Source of the DNA: Mageeibacillus sp. UBA1255
GTDB lineage: Bacteria > Bacillota > Clostridia > UBA1212 > UBA1255
Reading direction: 5' to 3'
DNA length: 7,875 bases
NCBI GenBank assembly: GCA_002308795.1
Contig: DBVV01000088.1
Coordinates: 563-8,437 of the forward strand
This document shows positions 1 through 5,704 of this stretch, piece after piece. Numbering within the stretch: the stretch's first letter is position 1; every line of letters starts with the position of its first letter. A program made the translations under genes and the position numbers. The notes under the pieces were generated by a model. That model had not been told where the DNA came from and did no database searches. It worked only from the letters and a program-made list of their open reading frames with translations.

Positions 1-1463
1 GTCATAATGCTGAAGATGATGAGCGAAAAGCCCGTCAGCCCGGCGGAAGACGCATAAAGACCGGTTGAGAAAACGAACTGGTTGAAAACGAACGTCATAA
101 CGGCGTAAACGCCTATGATCTGAAGGATCGCGGAATACCGTACGTTCAGATTCGGGATGTCGTGCATCTCGATCAGAAGCAGCACACAGGCGACAACCGC
201 CGCCACGGCCGTCAGCGTCCCACCGACGCGCATAACGATCATATTCGGTACAAAGGAAAGCGCCGCCGTTATCGGGATCAGCAGATCCGCGATCGAGAAG
301 GCGTTCTTTTTCTCATTCATCATCAGGTGTATGAGAAGGAGCGCCAGCGCCATTGACAGAGCCGAAAGCACCTGCGTCGCCGTGAACAGGAGGTAGCTTG
401 TCATGATCGTGGACTTCATGGAAATCTGATTCAGCAAAAGTCCCGCGCCGCAGAGCAAAATGACGACCGACAGTCCGACCATCATCAGAACGTCCTTGCT
501 GCGGAACATCATCGCGAACACGCTCACAAGCATGATCACGCCCGCAAGCACGGCCATCAGACTCAACAGCACACCGAAATTCCTGCCGAGATTCTCGGCG
601 GACAAAATCGAGGAATCCCCGATGGGCGTAAGATATGCTCCGAAATTAAAGGCAAACGGATAAAAAACGTATACCTCAATCTCAGCGTCGTCCTCCGACG
701 CCGGTATGACGACCTCGTTATAACTGTTGCCGACGATCCGGCGCTCTTCATAGCCGTTATTGTATATTTCATCCCCGTTCAACAGGATCTTCATGGGGCT
801 GAAAAGGCCTGTTACACTGAGCAGCTGCGTCTCATCGGAGGCCTCCACCGTGTGCTTTGCGTGAAAATAGAGCGCCGTAAGCGGCTTTGAAACCCTGTTG
901 CTCTGCTCTGCCTGATAATATGTTCCGGCTTCGCTTACAGAAGCGTCGCTGCTGCCGGTGACGAACATCCAGTTAACAAGCTCGCCGCTGCGAGGAGAGA
1001 TGAGCAGATGCGTGAACGTAAACTGAATCGCGGCAGTTCCGACAAAAACGGCAACCGCAATCAGGATATACATCAGATTTCTTTTTTTTCGGGCTGCATG
1101 GAACGGATTTTCGGCAGACTTTTTTTCTTTTTCCGCATCGTCGCCCTCAGCCGTGTTTTTTTTGCCCTTTGCTTTGCGTGACTTTGCGTTTTTCTGCTTC
1201 GGAGAAGACGCTTTCTTCTCTTTCTTATCCTTTTTTTTCTTTTTCGCCTTACGTTCTTTTTTCTTTGTGTTTTGCTTTTTATCCGCGCCGGCGTCTGCGC
1301 TTCCATCCGTCACCCCGGGGCTGTCAGGCGTATTTGCGCTCTCAGCCGGTTCTTCGGACGGCAGCCCAGCATCGGCGTTATTATTCTGAAGAGAATCACC
1401 GTCGACGGCCGTCGCCGTTTCGTTTTCCCCGCCCTGAGGCTGCAGGTTTATATTGTCGTCCAT
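1..1463 (-). CDS. Multi-pass membrane protein with Lys-rich N-terminal tail and extracytoplasmic sensor-like domain (partial, C-terminus off left edge)
   Basis: One uninterrupted reading frame of 487 codons runs from ATG at 1463 to the left edge; an in-frame TAA lies 15 bases upstream of the ATG, so this is the first possible ATG. Residues 1-60 are acidic and low-complexity, and about 61-128 are a Lys-rich, probably disordered cytoplasmic stretch. A first membrane helix lies at about 131-150 (MYILIAVAVFVGTAAIQF). Residues 155-290 look like a beta-rich extracytoplasmic domain, with a segment around 226-234 (ILLNGDEIY) and a following VVIPA / EIEVYVFYPF strand pattern. Hydrophobic segments follow at about 295-320, 325-345, 355-383, 390-432 and 445 onward, so about seven helices. 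This layout resembles c-di-GMP-type or kinase receptors in Clostridia, which have a beta-sandwich, then 7TM helices, then GGDEF or histidine kinase domains (family knowledge). The output domain, if any, is outside the window. The start is preceded only by a weak SD (AAGG, 10 bases away). It lies 105 bases behind the 242-aa gene and is probably co-transcribed with it. Confidence 0.85.
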   Translation of the reverse strand, partial: MDDNINLQPQGGENETATAVDGDSLQNNNADAGLPSEEPAESANTPDSPGVTDGSADAGADKKQNTKKKERKAKKKKKDKKEKKASSPKQKNAKSRKAKGKKNTAEGDDAEKEKKSAENPFHAARKKRNLMYILIAVAVFVGTAAIQFTFTHLLISPRSGELVNWMFVTGSSDASVSEAGTYYQAEQSNRVSKPLTALYFHAKHTVEASDETQLLSVTGLFSPMKILLNGDEIYNNGYEERRIVGNSYNEVVIPASEDDAEIEVYVFYPFAFNFGAYLTPIGDSSILSAENLGRNFGVLLSLMAVLAGVIMLVSVFAMMFRSKDVLMMVGLSVVILLCGAGLLLNQISMKSTIMTSYLLFTATQVLSALSMALALLLIHLMMNEKKNAFSIADLLIPITAALSFVPNMIVMRVGGTLTAVAAVVACVLLLIEMHDIPNLNVRYSAILQIIGVYAVMTFVFNQFVFSTGLYASSAGLTGFSLIIFSIM

Positions 1464-1534
1464 TTCGTGCGTACCTTATACCGTCGGACCGCGTCCCGAG
1501 CGAATACCTTTCGGTTGTATTTTGTAATCATAAG

Positions 1535-1552
1535 CCCCGCGCGCAGGCGGGG
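1535..1552 (-). terminator. GC-rich stem-loop between the two left-hand minus-strand genes
   Basis: On the minus strand CCCCGC pairs with GCGGGG around a six-base loop, shortly after the stop codon of the 242-aa gene. The downstream side reads CTTATGATT, so there is no proper U-tract. It could be a leaky terminator or an mRNA-processing hairpin that lowers expression of the downstream membrane-protein gene. The rest of the 105-base gap shows nothing else firm; a TATAAG near 1481 is a poor promoter candidate. Confidence 0.3.
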
Positions 1553-1568
1553 TCATTCAGAAGAAAAA

Positions 1569-2297
1569 TCAGATGTTGGAGTATTTTTTCAGCAGCAGAT
1601 CGATCTTTTCGGCTCTGCTCGTGGCCTGTTCGCTCTGGGTCTCGTTCTTTTCCGCAGGCATGGAAACGACCTTGTCACGATCCTTGTCGGGCGTTGCCTC
1701 CCTCACGCTGTCCGGCGAAAGCTGCACCGTTCCCAACTGGTTCTTTGTCGTTGAAGAAGCCTCGCGCTCCTGAACCTTAGGCGTCTTGACGACAGGATTC
1801 TGGACGCTGTCGTCGGGGGTTTTGACCGCGGGCTTTGCGGCGGGCGCCGGTTTTGCCTGCGCGGGAGCGCTCTGCTGCGGAACGGGCGCGCCTGCGTGGA
1901 CCGCTTCCGCATAGGGGTAAGGCATACCGTAATATACGCCGGGCATAGCTGCGGCGTTCGGATCGGTAACCGGCATTGCTCCGTAGGGGTAACCGAAGAA
2001 TCCCGGGAAGGGACGGTACACGTCTGCGGTGGGGGCTTCCGGCGCGGCAGGCTGCTCTTCTTTGGCTTCGGCGGTTTCCGCTTCGGCCTCCGCGGGCTCT
2101 TCTGCCGGCACAATGGTTGTTTTGGTTGAGCGGATCATGGTAATCGGCGTCGAATCCTTATCAAGCAGGGTGATCGTCGTTTCAAACGTAACGGCTTCTT
2201 CATTTTCGTCGGCGCCGCTGCCGCTGTAAAGATTCTTCACAAACTCCGACGTCGCCGCCGCGGCTGCGTTCAAGATGTCCTTCTTGTTAAGTTCCAT
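1569..2297 (-). CDS. Riboswitch-controlled low-complexity protein of unknown function, 242 aa
   Basis: I do not recognise a family. The ATG at 2297 has a GGAG ribosome binding site eight bases upstream, just after the riboswitch terminator; the in-frame ATG at 2354 lies inside the terminator hairpin and is not used. No signal peptide or membrane helix is visible, so the protein is probably cytoplasmic. Residues 1-25 (MELNKKDILNAAAAATSEFV) look like an amphipathic helix and 35-63 are Thr-rich and may form strands. Residues 64-92 are Ala/Glu/Pro-rich, 93-130 are rich in Tyr, Pro, Gly and Met (two PFPGFFGYPYG-like stretches), and 131-170 are Ala/Pro/Lys linker. The C-terminus, about 227-242 (SRAEKIDLLLKKYSNI), is a predicted charged helix. 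Short structured ends joined by a long disordered middle suggest an adaptor or scaffold that links partners. It is the first gene of the c-di-GMP-riboswitch transcript, followed by the membrane sensor-like gene, whose N-terminus is also disordered and charged. Confidence 0.85.
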   Translation of the reverse strand: MELNKKDILNAAAAATSEFVKNLYSGSGADENEEAVTFETTITLLDKDSTPITMIRSTKTTIVPAEEPAEAEAETAEAKEEQPAAPEAPTADVYRPFPGFFGYPYGAMPVTDPNAAAMPGVYYGMPYPYAEAVHAGAPVPQQSAPAQAKPAPAAKPAVKTPDDSVQNPVVKTPKVQEREASSTTKNQLGTVQLSPDSVREATPDKDRDKVVSMPAEKNETQSEQATSRAEKIDLLLKKYSNI

Positions 2298-2333
2298 AAG
2301 ACAAATCTCCTTTTTTTGTTTTGTCGGCAAATA

Positions 2334-2386
2334 AAACAAAAAGACTGCAAACATTATTCGCTCAAAGAGTGATAATACTTGCAGTC
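2334..2386 (-). terminator. Intrinsic terminator of the minus-strand c-di-GMP riboswitch
   Basis: On the minus strand GACTGCAAGTATTAT pairs with the AATAATGTTTGCAGTC side to give about 15 base pairs, two of them G-U, topped by a CTC/GAG mini-stem with a TTT loop. It is followed by TTTTTGTTTT. It ends 36 bases before the ATG of the 242-aa gene, so it acts as the expression platform of the leader. The 5' arm (AGTATT, 2374-2379) can instead pair with AATACT at 2397-2402, a possible antiterminator. Confidence 0.85.
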
Positions 2387-2409
2387 AGTCAATCTTAGTA
2401 TTGCCGGCC

Positions 2410-2513
2410 GGAAGTGAACCGGGCCGGTAAAATCGGCGCGCATCTCCGCGTCGCCGAACCTTAGACACTTGACTTTGCGTCACCGACTTTCATCGGCTTT
2501 GCCAACTATTTTC
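2410..2513 (-). promoter_or_regulatory. Cyclic-di-GMP-I (GEMM-I) riboswitch aptamer, minus strand
   Basis: Read on the minus strand, 2503-2471 gives GGCAAAGCC, a short stem capped by a GAAA tetraloop (CCGA-TGAAAG-TCGG), then the hallmark TGACGCAAAG core and GTC closing on the initial GGC. The second domain follows: AAGTG (2470-2466) pairs with CACTT (2416-2412), enclosing TCTAAGG, which resembles the known tetraloop receptor, and a TCGGCG/CGCCGA hairpin. This matches the c-di-GMP-I class (GEMM-I). The RNA binds the second messenger c-di-GMP and controls transcription through the terminator just downstream. The gene it controls is the 242-aa protein and probably the membrane protein behind it. 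Whether ligand turns the operon on or off cannot be settled by eye. Confidence 0.9.
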
Positions 2514-2519
2514 GCCGTC

Positions 2520-2548
2520 ATATTAGCACACAAGTCGGCGAATGTCAA
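2520..2548 (-). promoter_or_regulatory. Sigma-A-type promoter driving the minus-strand riboswitch leader
   Basis: On the minus strand TTGACA (2548-2543) and TAATAT (2525-2520) are separated by exactly 17 bases. Transcription is expected to begin near 2513, about ten bases before the aptamer, leaving almost no extra leader. The promoter sits just beyond the VTC stop codon, so the riboswitch operon can be transcribed independently of the VTC gene. Confidence 0.85.
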
Positions 2549-2598
2549 GACCGAATTTGAAAAAATTTTCGAAAAAGCCGAAAAATCGCCGCGCAGGG

Positions 2599-3294
2599 CT
2601 AAAAGGAATAGTGCATGCTGACGCCCCTGGCGAGGGAGTATTTTCCGACGGAAAGCTCAGAGCGGTCAACCATGGCGAGCAGATCTTTGATGTAACTCAG
2701 CAGAAAACCGTTATACTTCACTTCAAGCACGACGTTATATTTGTCTAACACCGGATACAGCGGCAGACGGTCGTCAAAAATATTGTAGTTTGCTTCGTTC
2801 GCCACGATGTTGTTATCGAAGGTGATTCTGATCTTGTTTTCCTTCGCGATGTAGGCCTTACGGTTGTACTGTACCACCGTCTTGGGTCTGTAGCAGTACA
2901 TATTCATCATCCCGAAACATTCCCCCGCAAACGACTCGTCATAATTCAGAAGCACGCTGTAGTCGCCTTCAACGAGCCTGATCCCATCCGCCTTCGGGAC
3001 GGTAAGCGAGCGTTTGAGCTGATCCGCCCCCTGCTTTTGTTTCATCTCAAGTTTCGCGTACGGGAAGTTGCCGCCGTAGTTGCGAAGACGGATTTTTCTC
3101 CGGAGCAGCGTTCCCTGCTCTTTTTCGTCGAAATCGCGGTCGTTGATCGAGTCGTAATAAAGCGACCGGATGAGATAACCGTCCGCGCCGTTGTGCGGGT
3201 CGCTGATCATGAAGTTTTCAAGATATGCGCTGAATTTGCGGAACTCCGCCTGACTTATCAGGAATTTTTTTTCCTGTCTCAGAACCTTGTCCAA
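2599..3294 (-). CDS. Polyphosphate-polymerase-domain (VTC domain) protein, 231 aa
   Basis: Single-domain member of the VTC family, the fold of the yeast Vtc4 catalytic domain, which makes polyphosphate from ATP inside a basic tunnel. Signature pieces are visible in order: RQEKKF (6-11), SLYYDS (44-49), RRKIRLRNY (65-73), KLEMKQK (81-87), QYNRKAY (142-148), KIRITFD (154-160), VLEVKY (189-194) and GKYS (217-220). These basic and acidic strand motifs line the tunnel in known structures, so the enzyme looks intact. No membrane helix or signal peptide is present, so it should be cytosolic. The start is TTG, chosen because AAAGGA lies nine bases upstream and RQEKKF is the usual N-terminus; the nearby ATG at 3299 is out of frame. 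It is divergent from the DUF4956 operon. VTC, DUF4956 and CotH genes commonly occur together in Firmicutes and Actinobacteria, but the bacterial product is not firmly known. I see no proper terminator after the stop, only AT-rich sequence, so read-through into the riboswitch region is possible. Confidence 0.92.
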   Translation of the reverse strand: MDKVLRQEKKFLISQAEFRKFSAYLENFMISDPHNGADGYLIRSLYYDSINDRDFDEKEQGTLLRRKIRLRNYGGNFPYAKLEMKQKQGADQLKRSLTVPKADGIRLVEGDYSVLLNYDESFAGECFGMMNMYCYRPKTVVQYNRKAYIAKENKIRITFDNNIVANEANYNIFDDRLPLYPVLDKYNVVLEVKYNGFLLSYIKDLLAMVDRSELSVGKYSLARGVSMHYSF

Positions 3295-3302
3295 AGCATC
3301 AC

Positions 3303-3309
3303 GTCCTTT
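3303..3309 (-). promoter_or_regulatory. Ribosome binding site of the VTC gene, fixes a TTG start
   Basis: AAAGGA on the minus strand ends nine bases before the TTG at 3294. No ATG or GTG in this frame exists closer, so the site decides the start. Confidence 0.7.
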
Positions 3310-3315
3310 TTGAAA

Positions 3316-3344
3316 TTTATAGCATAAACGCGGAGCAAAAACAA
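3316..3344 (-). promoter_or_regulatory. Possible promoter of the VTC gene
   Basis: On the minus strand TTGTTT (3344-3339) and TATAAA (3321-3316) are 17 bases apart, with TATGC just before the -10. The -35 matches only three of six consensus bases, and the predicted transcript start near 3309 would leave a very short leader starting at the ribosome binding site. No riboswitch is visible upstream of this gene. Confidence 0.4.
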
Positions 3345-3385
3345 TAGGCTTTGAAAAAAAATCGATTTTCCGAAGTAAGTTTTTC

Positions 3386-3414
3386 TTGACAATCGCCGTT
3401 TGAAAGGCTATAAT
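3386..3414 (+). promoter_or_regulatory. Consensus sigma-A promoter of the DUF4956-CotH-GH operon
   Basis: TTGACA (3386-3391) and TATAAT (3409-3414) are both perfect consensus, separated by 17 bases. The preceding 40 bases are rich in A and T tracts, like an UP element. The expected start is near A3421, directly at the 5' end of the riboswitch. Such a strong promoter suggests that control is exerted afterwards, at the riboswitch terminator. Confidence 0.93.
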
Positions 3415-3420
3415 TCAACC

Positions 3421-3502
3421 AAAGGACGGCAAAACTGCTGAAAGGCAGCGACGCAAAGCCCAGGTGTCTGGCGTCATTTCAATGACTATGATAGACCGGC
3501 TG
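3421..3502 (+). promoter_or_regulatory. Cyclic-di-GMP-I (GEMM-I) riboswitch aptamer, plus strand
   Basis: GGC (3428-3430) pairs with GCC (3458-3460). Between them lie AAAA, the stem CTGC/GCAG (3435-3438 with 3445-3448) capped by a GAAA tetraloop closed by a U-G pair, and the conserved CGACGCAAAG core. The second domain has GTCT (3466-3469) with AGAC (3493-3496) around a GTCAT/ATGAC hairpin (3473-3477 with 3482-3486), followed by the class-typical TATGATAG...CCGG. CAG at 3461-3463 can pair with CTG at 3500-3502 to close the domain. This is the c-di-GMP-I class. It controls the DUF4956-CotH-hydrolase operon through the terminator that begins at 3500, so its closing helix and the terminator stem share three bases. 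Confidence 0.93.
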
Positions 3503-3538
3503 CAAATGTTGATTAACTCAATATTTGCAGTTTTTTTT
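3500..3538 (+). terminator. Intrinsic terminator of the plus-strand c-di-GMP riboswitch
   Basis: A 13-base-pair stem (3500-3512 with 3518-3530, one G-U pair) has the five-base loop TTAAC and is followed by eight T residues (3531-3538). It lies between the aptamer and the ribosome binding site of the DUF4956 gene, so it is a conditional terminator in the leader. Confidence 0.92.
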
Positions 3539-3559
3539 GTTTTCGGGAGGTTTTTTTGC

Positions 3560-4237
3560 ATGAAAGAATATTTATACGATCTGCTGGCGCAATCCGGCAG
3601 CCTAACCACAAAAGAGATCGTTCTTCACATCCTTGTTTCGGCGCTCATCGGGCTTGCGATCTTTCTGTCGTATATGCTCTCGCACAGCGGAACGATCTAC
3701 AGCATGAAATTCAACGTGTCGCTGGTCATGCTGACCGTTCTCACCGCAACGGTTATGACGGTTATCGGCAACAACGTGGCGCTGTCCCTCGGTATGGTCG
3801 GCGCGCTGTCGATCGTTCGTTTCCGGACGGCAATCAAGGATTCGCGGGACACGGCGTACATTTTCTGGACGGTCATCGTCGGGATCTGCTGCGGCGTCGG
3901 CGATTATATCGTGGCTTCGGTCGGCAGCGTCGTGGTCTTCGTCATCATGCTTGTTCTGGGCCGCATCCGCAACGATGAAAGAATTCTTCTTATCATCCGC
4001 GGACAACGCAGCTCCGAAAGCGAGATTGAGTCGGTGGTCTTTACGTATTTCAATCGGGGCGCGATCCTCCGGGTCAAGAATACGACGGAATCGAGCATCG
4101 AGTTTATTTATGAAATCAAAAAGAAGACGCTCAACAAAACTTCCAGCAAGGAAAAAACGATCACCGAAAGCCTCTACGCCGTCGGCGGGATCGAATACGT
4201 CAACATCGTGACGCAGAACGACGAGATCAGCGGATAA
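3560..4237 (+). CDS. DUF4956 family membrane protein, 225 aa
   Basis: The start is ATG 3560, nine bases after GGGAGG (3545-3550); the longer frame from 3464 would translate through the riboswitch and terminator. The N-terminal half is membrane-embedded, with hydrophobic segments at about 20-41, 51-70, 73-86 and 97-135. The family hallmark GALSIVRFRTAIKDSRDTAYIFW lies at about 81-103; its charged residues (R, K, D) sit between helices and are the most conserved part of DUF4956. The C-terminal 90 residues (about 136-225) are soluble and alternate charged helices and strands, probably a cytoplasmic domain. The molecular function of DUF4956 is unknown. Its regular partners, VTC and CotH proteins, are both here, which supports a shared membrane-linked process involving phosphate or polysaccharide chemistry. 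It is the first gene after the riboswitch and lies three bases from the CotH gene. Confidence 0.93.
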   Translation: MKEYLYDLLAQSGSLTTKEIVLHILVSALIGLAIFLSYMLSHSGTIYSMKFNVSLVMLTVLTATVMTVIGNNVALSLGMVGALSIVRFRTAIKDSRDTAYIFWTVIVGICCGVGDYIVASVGSVVVFVIMLVLGRIRNDERILLIIRGQRSSESEIESVVFTYFNRGAILRVKNTTESSIEFIYEIKKKTLNKTSSKEKTITESLYAVGGIEYVNIVTQNDEISG

Positions 4238-4240
4238 CCC

Positions 4241-5683
4241 ATGAAGCAGAAACTTATCAGCCTGCTGGCCTGCCTGCTGGCGCTGATCGTCGCCTTCGCG
4301 GCAACGGGGTGGGAGAACAACACGAGGCTTGAGCGATATCACCAGCACCTGTCCTCGCCCAACGCTTCCCTCGGCAGCGAGGGGCGCGGCGCTTCGCTGA
4401 AAACGCATCTGCCGATCATAACGATCGACACAGCCGGAAAAGAAGTCTCCCCCGTCGGCACGCCAAAAGCGGATCAGACCATTGCCGAGATCTGTGTTTA
4501 CGACAAACAGGGCGAGCTCAACAGCATCAAAAACGAGCCGGATAAGCGTGCGCGCGCGCACATAAGGATCCGCGGAAACTCGTCGAGATACTTTATGAAA
4601 AAACAGTATAAGCTTTGCATGATCGACGAGAACGGCATCGACTGCGACGTCGGTTTTCTCGGAATGGCTTCAAGCGAGGAATGGGTGCTCGGCGCGCCGA
4701 TCCTCGACAGGACGCTGATCCGCAACTACATGGCGTATAATATCTGCGGTCAGGTCATGCCTTTCACGCCGGAAGTCCGTTTCTGCGAGGGCTACATCAA
4801 CGGCGAATACAGCGGCGTTTATCTCCTTACCGAGCAGATCCAGGTCGGAAAAAAACACGTCAACATATCGGAAACCCGTCGGGGCGCGGTCAGCACAGGC
4901 TACCTGCTTCGCGTTGACAGATTTAATCCGAACGCGGACAATCTGGAAAATTTCACGTCCTATACCTATAACCTCAGTTCCTCCGTTGAGATTCTCTACC
5001 CTCCGGCAAAAAAGATTACGGAAGCGCAGATCAAATGGATCACCGACGATTTCAGCGAATTTGAGCATTCCCTGTACTCCTTCGACTACAACTCGCCCGA
5101 TTGGGGCTACAGGCGGTATATCGACGTTGATTCGTTTGTGGACTATTTTCTTCTGAACGAGTTTTGCCAGAACTACGACGCGGGTTCCTATTCCACTTAT
5201 CTCTACCGGGATCTGCAGGGTAAAATCTGCATGGGGCCCGTTTGGGACTTCAATAACGCGTTTGACAATTATATGGAAACAGCGTTCGACGGCACCGGTA
5301 TCCGCATGACGTCCAACACCTGGTTCACCATTCTGCTGCGCGACGACGCGTTCGTGAACAAGGTCATCTCGCGCTACCGGCAGCTTCGCCGCTCCGTGCT
5401 CAGCCAGAGGTATCTGCTGGGATACATCGACGAGGTGACAGCCTATCTCGGCGACGCGATCGACCGCAATTACGAAGTATGGGGCGTCACGTTCGAGCCC
5501 GAAAAACTGGATTACAGAAACAAGCTTGAGCCGGACAGCCGCAACCCGAGAAGCTATGAGGAAGCGATTGAACAGCTCAAGGACTTTATCGTCACCAGAG
5601 GCGACTGGCTCGACGCGCACATCGCAGACCTGAAGGAATTCTCAAGCCCGAACGCCAATAAGAAAATGAACAACGCGAAATAA
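4241..5683 (+). CDS. CotH kinase family protein, secreted or membrane-tethered, 480 aa
   Basis: CotH proteins have an atypical protein-kinase-like fold; Bacillus CotH phosphorylates spore-coat proteins, and many bacterial members sit in polysaccharide or cellulosome settings. Residues 1-22 form a signal peptide or anchor (MKQKLISLLACLLALIVAFA) with no clear lipobox. The core runs from about 75 to 420. HIRIRGNSSRYFMKKQYKL (107-125) is the CotH glycine/arginine motif, followed by RNYMAYNI (161-168), YSGVYLLTEQIQV (190-202) and MGPVWDFNNAFDNYM (331-345). The last motif normally reads DFD in many CotH proteins; here the second Asp is Asn, so catalytic strength is uncertain, though I recall DFN in this subfamily. 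The gene starts three bases after DUF4956, with a weak Shine-Dalgarno, so it is probably translationally coupled. The C-terminus after about 420 is a charged helical tail. Substrate unknown; a surface protein or glycan is the natural guess given the export signal. Confidence 0.93.
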   Translation: MKQKLISLLACLLALIVAFAATGWENNTRLERYHQHLSSPNASLGSEGRGASLKTHLPIITIDTAGKEVSPVGTPKADQTIAEICVYDKQGELNSIKNEPDKRARAHIRIRGNSSRYFMKKQYKLCMIDENGIDCDVGFLGMASSEEWVLGAPILDRTLIRNYMAYNICGQVMPFTPEVRFCEGYINGEYSGVYLLTEQIQVGKKHVNISETRRGAVSTGYLLRVDRFNPNADNLENFTSYTYNLSSSVEILYPPAKKITEAQIKWITDDFSEFEHSLYSFDYNSPDWGYRRYIDVDSFVDYFLLNEFCQNYDAGSYSTYLYRDLQGKICMGPVWDFNNAFDNYMETAFDGTGIRMTSNTWFTILLRDDAFVNKVISRYRQLRRSVLSQRYLLGYIDEVTAYLGDAIDRNYEVWGVTFEPEKLDYRNKLEPDSRNPRSYEEAIEQLKDFIVTRGDWLDAHIADLKEFSSPNANKKMNNAK

Positions 5684-5688
5684 TCCGG

Positions 5689-5695
5689 AAGGAGG
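5689..5695 (+). promoter_or_regulatory. Ribosome binding site that selects a TTG start for the hydrolase gene
   Basis: AAGGAGG is a near-perfect Shine-Dalgarno. It is only three bases from the TTG at 5699 but nine bases from the in-frame TTG at 5705, so the latter is preferred and yields an N-terminus of KKYIITVF after the initiator. Confidence 0.75.
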
Positions 5696-5704
5696 CGTTT
5701 GGTT

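Noticed and set aside
1073..1306. Arg/Lys-rich 77-codon minus-strand frame
   Set aside because: It is an out-of-frame reading of the Lys-rich tail of the membrane protein, whose frame is open over 487 codons.
1464..1534. A third riboswitch or promoter ahead of the membrane-protein gene
   Set aside because: GGGACGCGG superficially resembles the GEMM core, but the GAAA loop stem and ACGCAAAG are missing, and the TATAAG has no fitting -35.
2298..2354. Upstream ATG at 2354 for the 242-aa gene
   Set aside because: It lies inside the terminator hairpin and has no Shine-Dalgarno; the ATG at 2297 does.
2549..2598. Possible terminator after the VTC gene
   Set aside because: Only AT-rich tracts and three- or four-base-pair stems are present; no stable hairpin followed by a U-tract.
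3464..3559. N-terminal extension of the DUF4956 frame from ATG 3464
   Set aside because: It would translate the riboswitch aptamer and terminator; the ATG at 3560 has a good ribosome binding site and matches the expected family start.
3602..4561. Long minus-strand frame of 319 codons opposite DUF4956 and CotH
   Set aside because: It is antisense to two clear genes, rich in Arg and Asp as expected from shadow frames of GC-rich codons, with no recognisable motif.
4670..5620. Long minus-strand frame of 316 codons opposite CotH
   Set aside because: It is antisense to conserved CotH motifs and has no family features or ribosome binding site that I can see.
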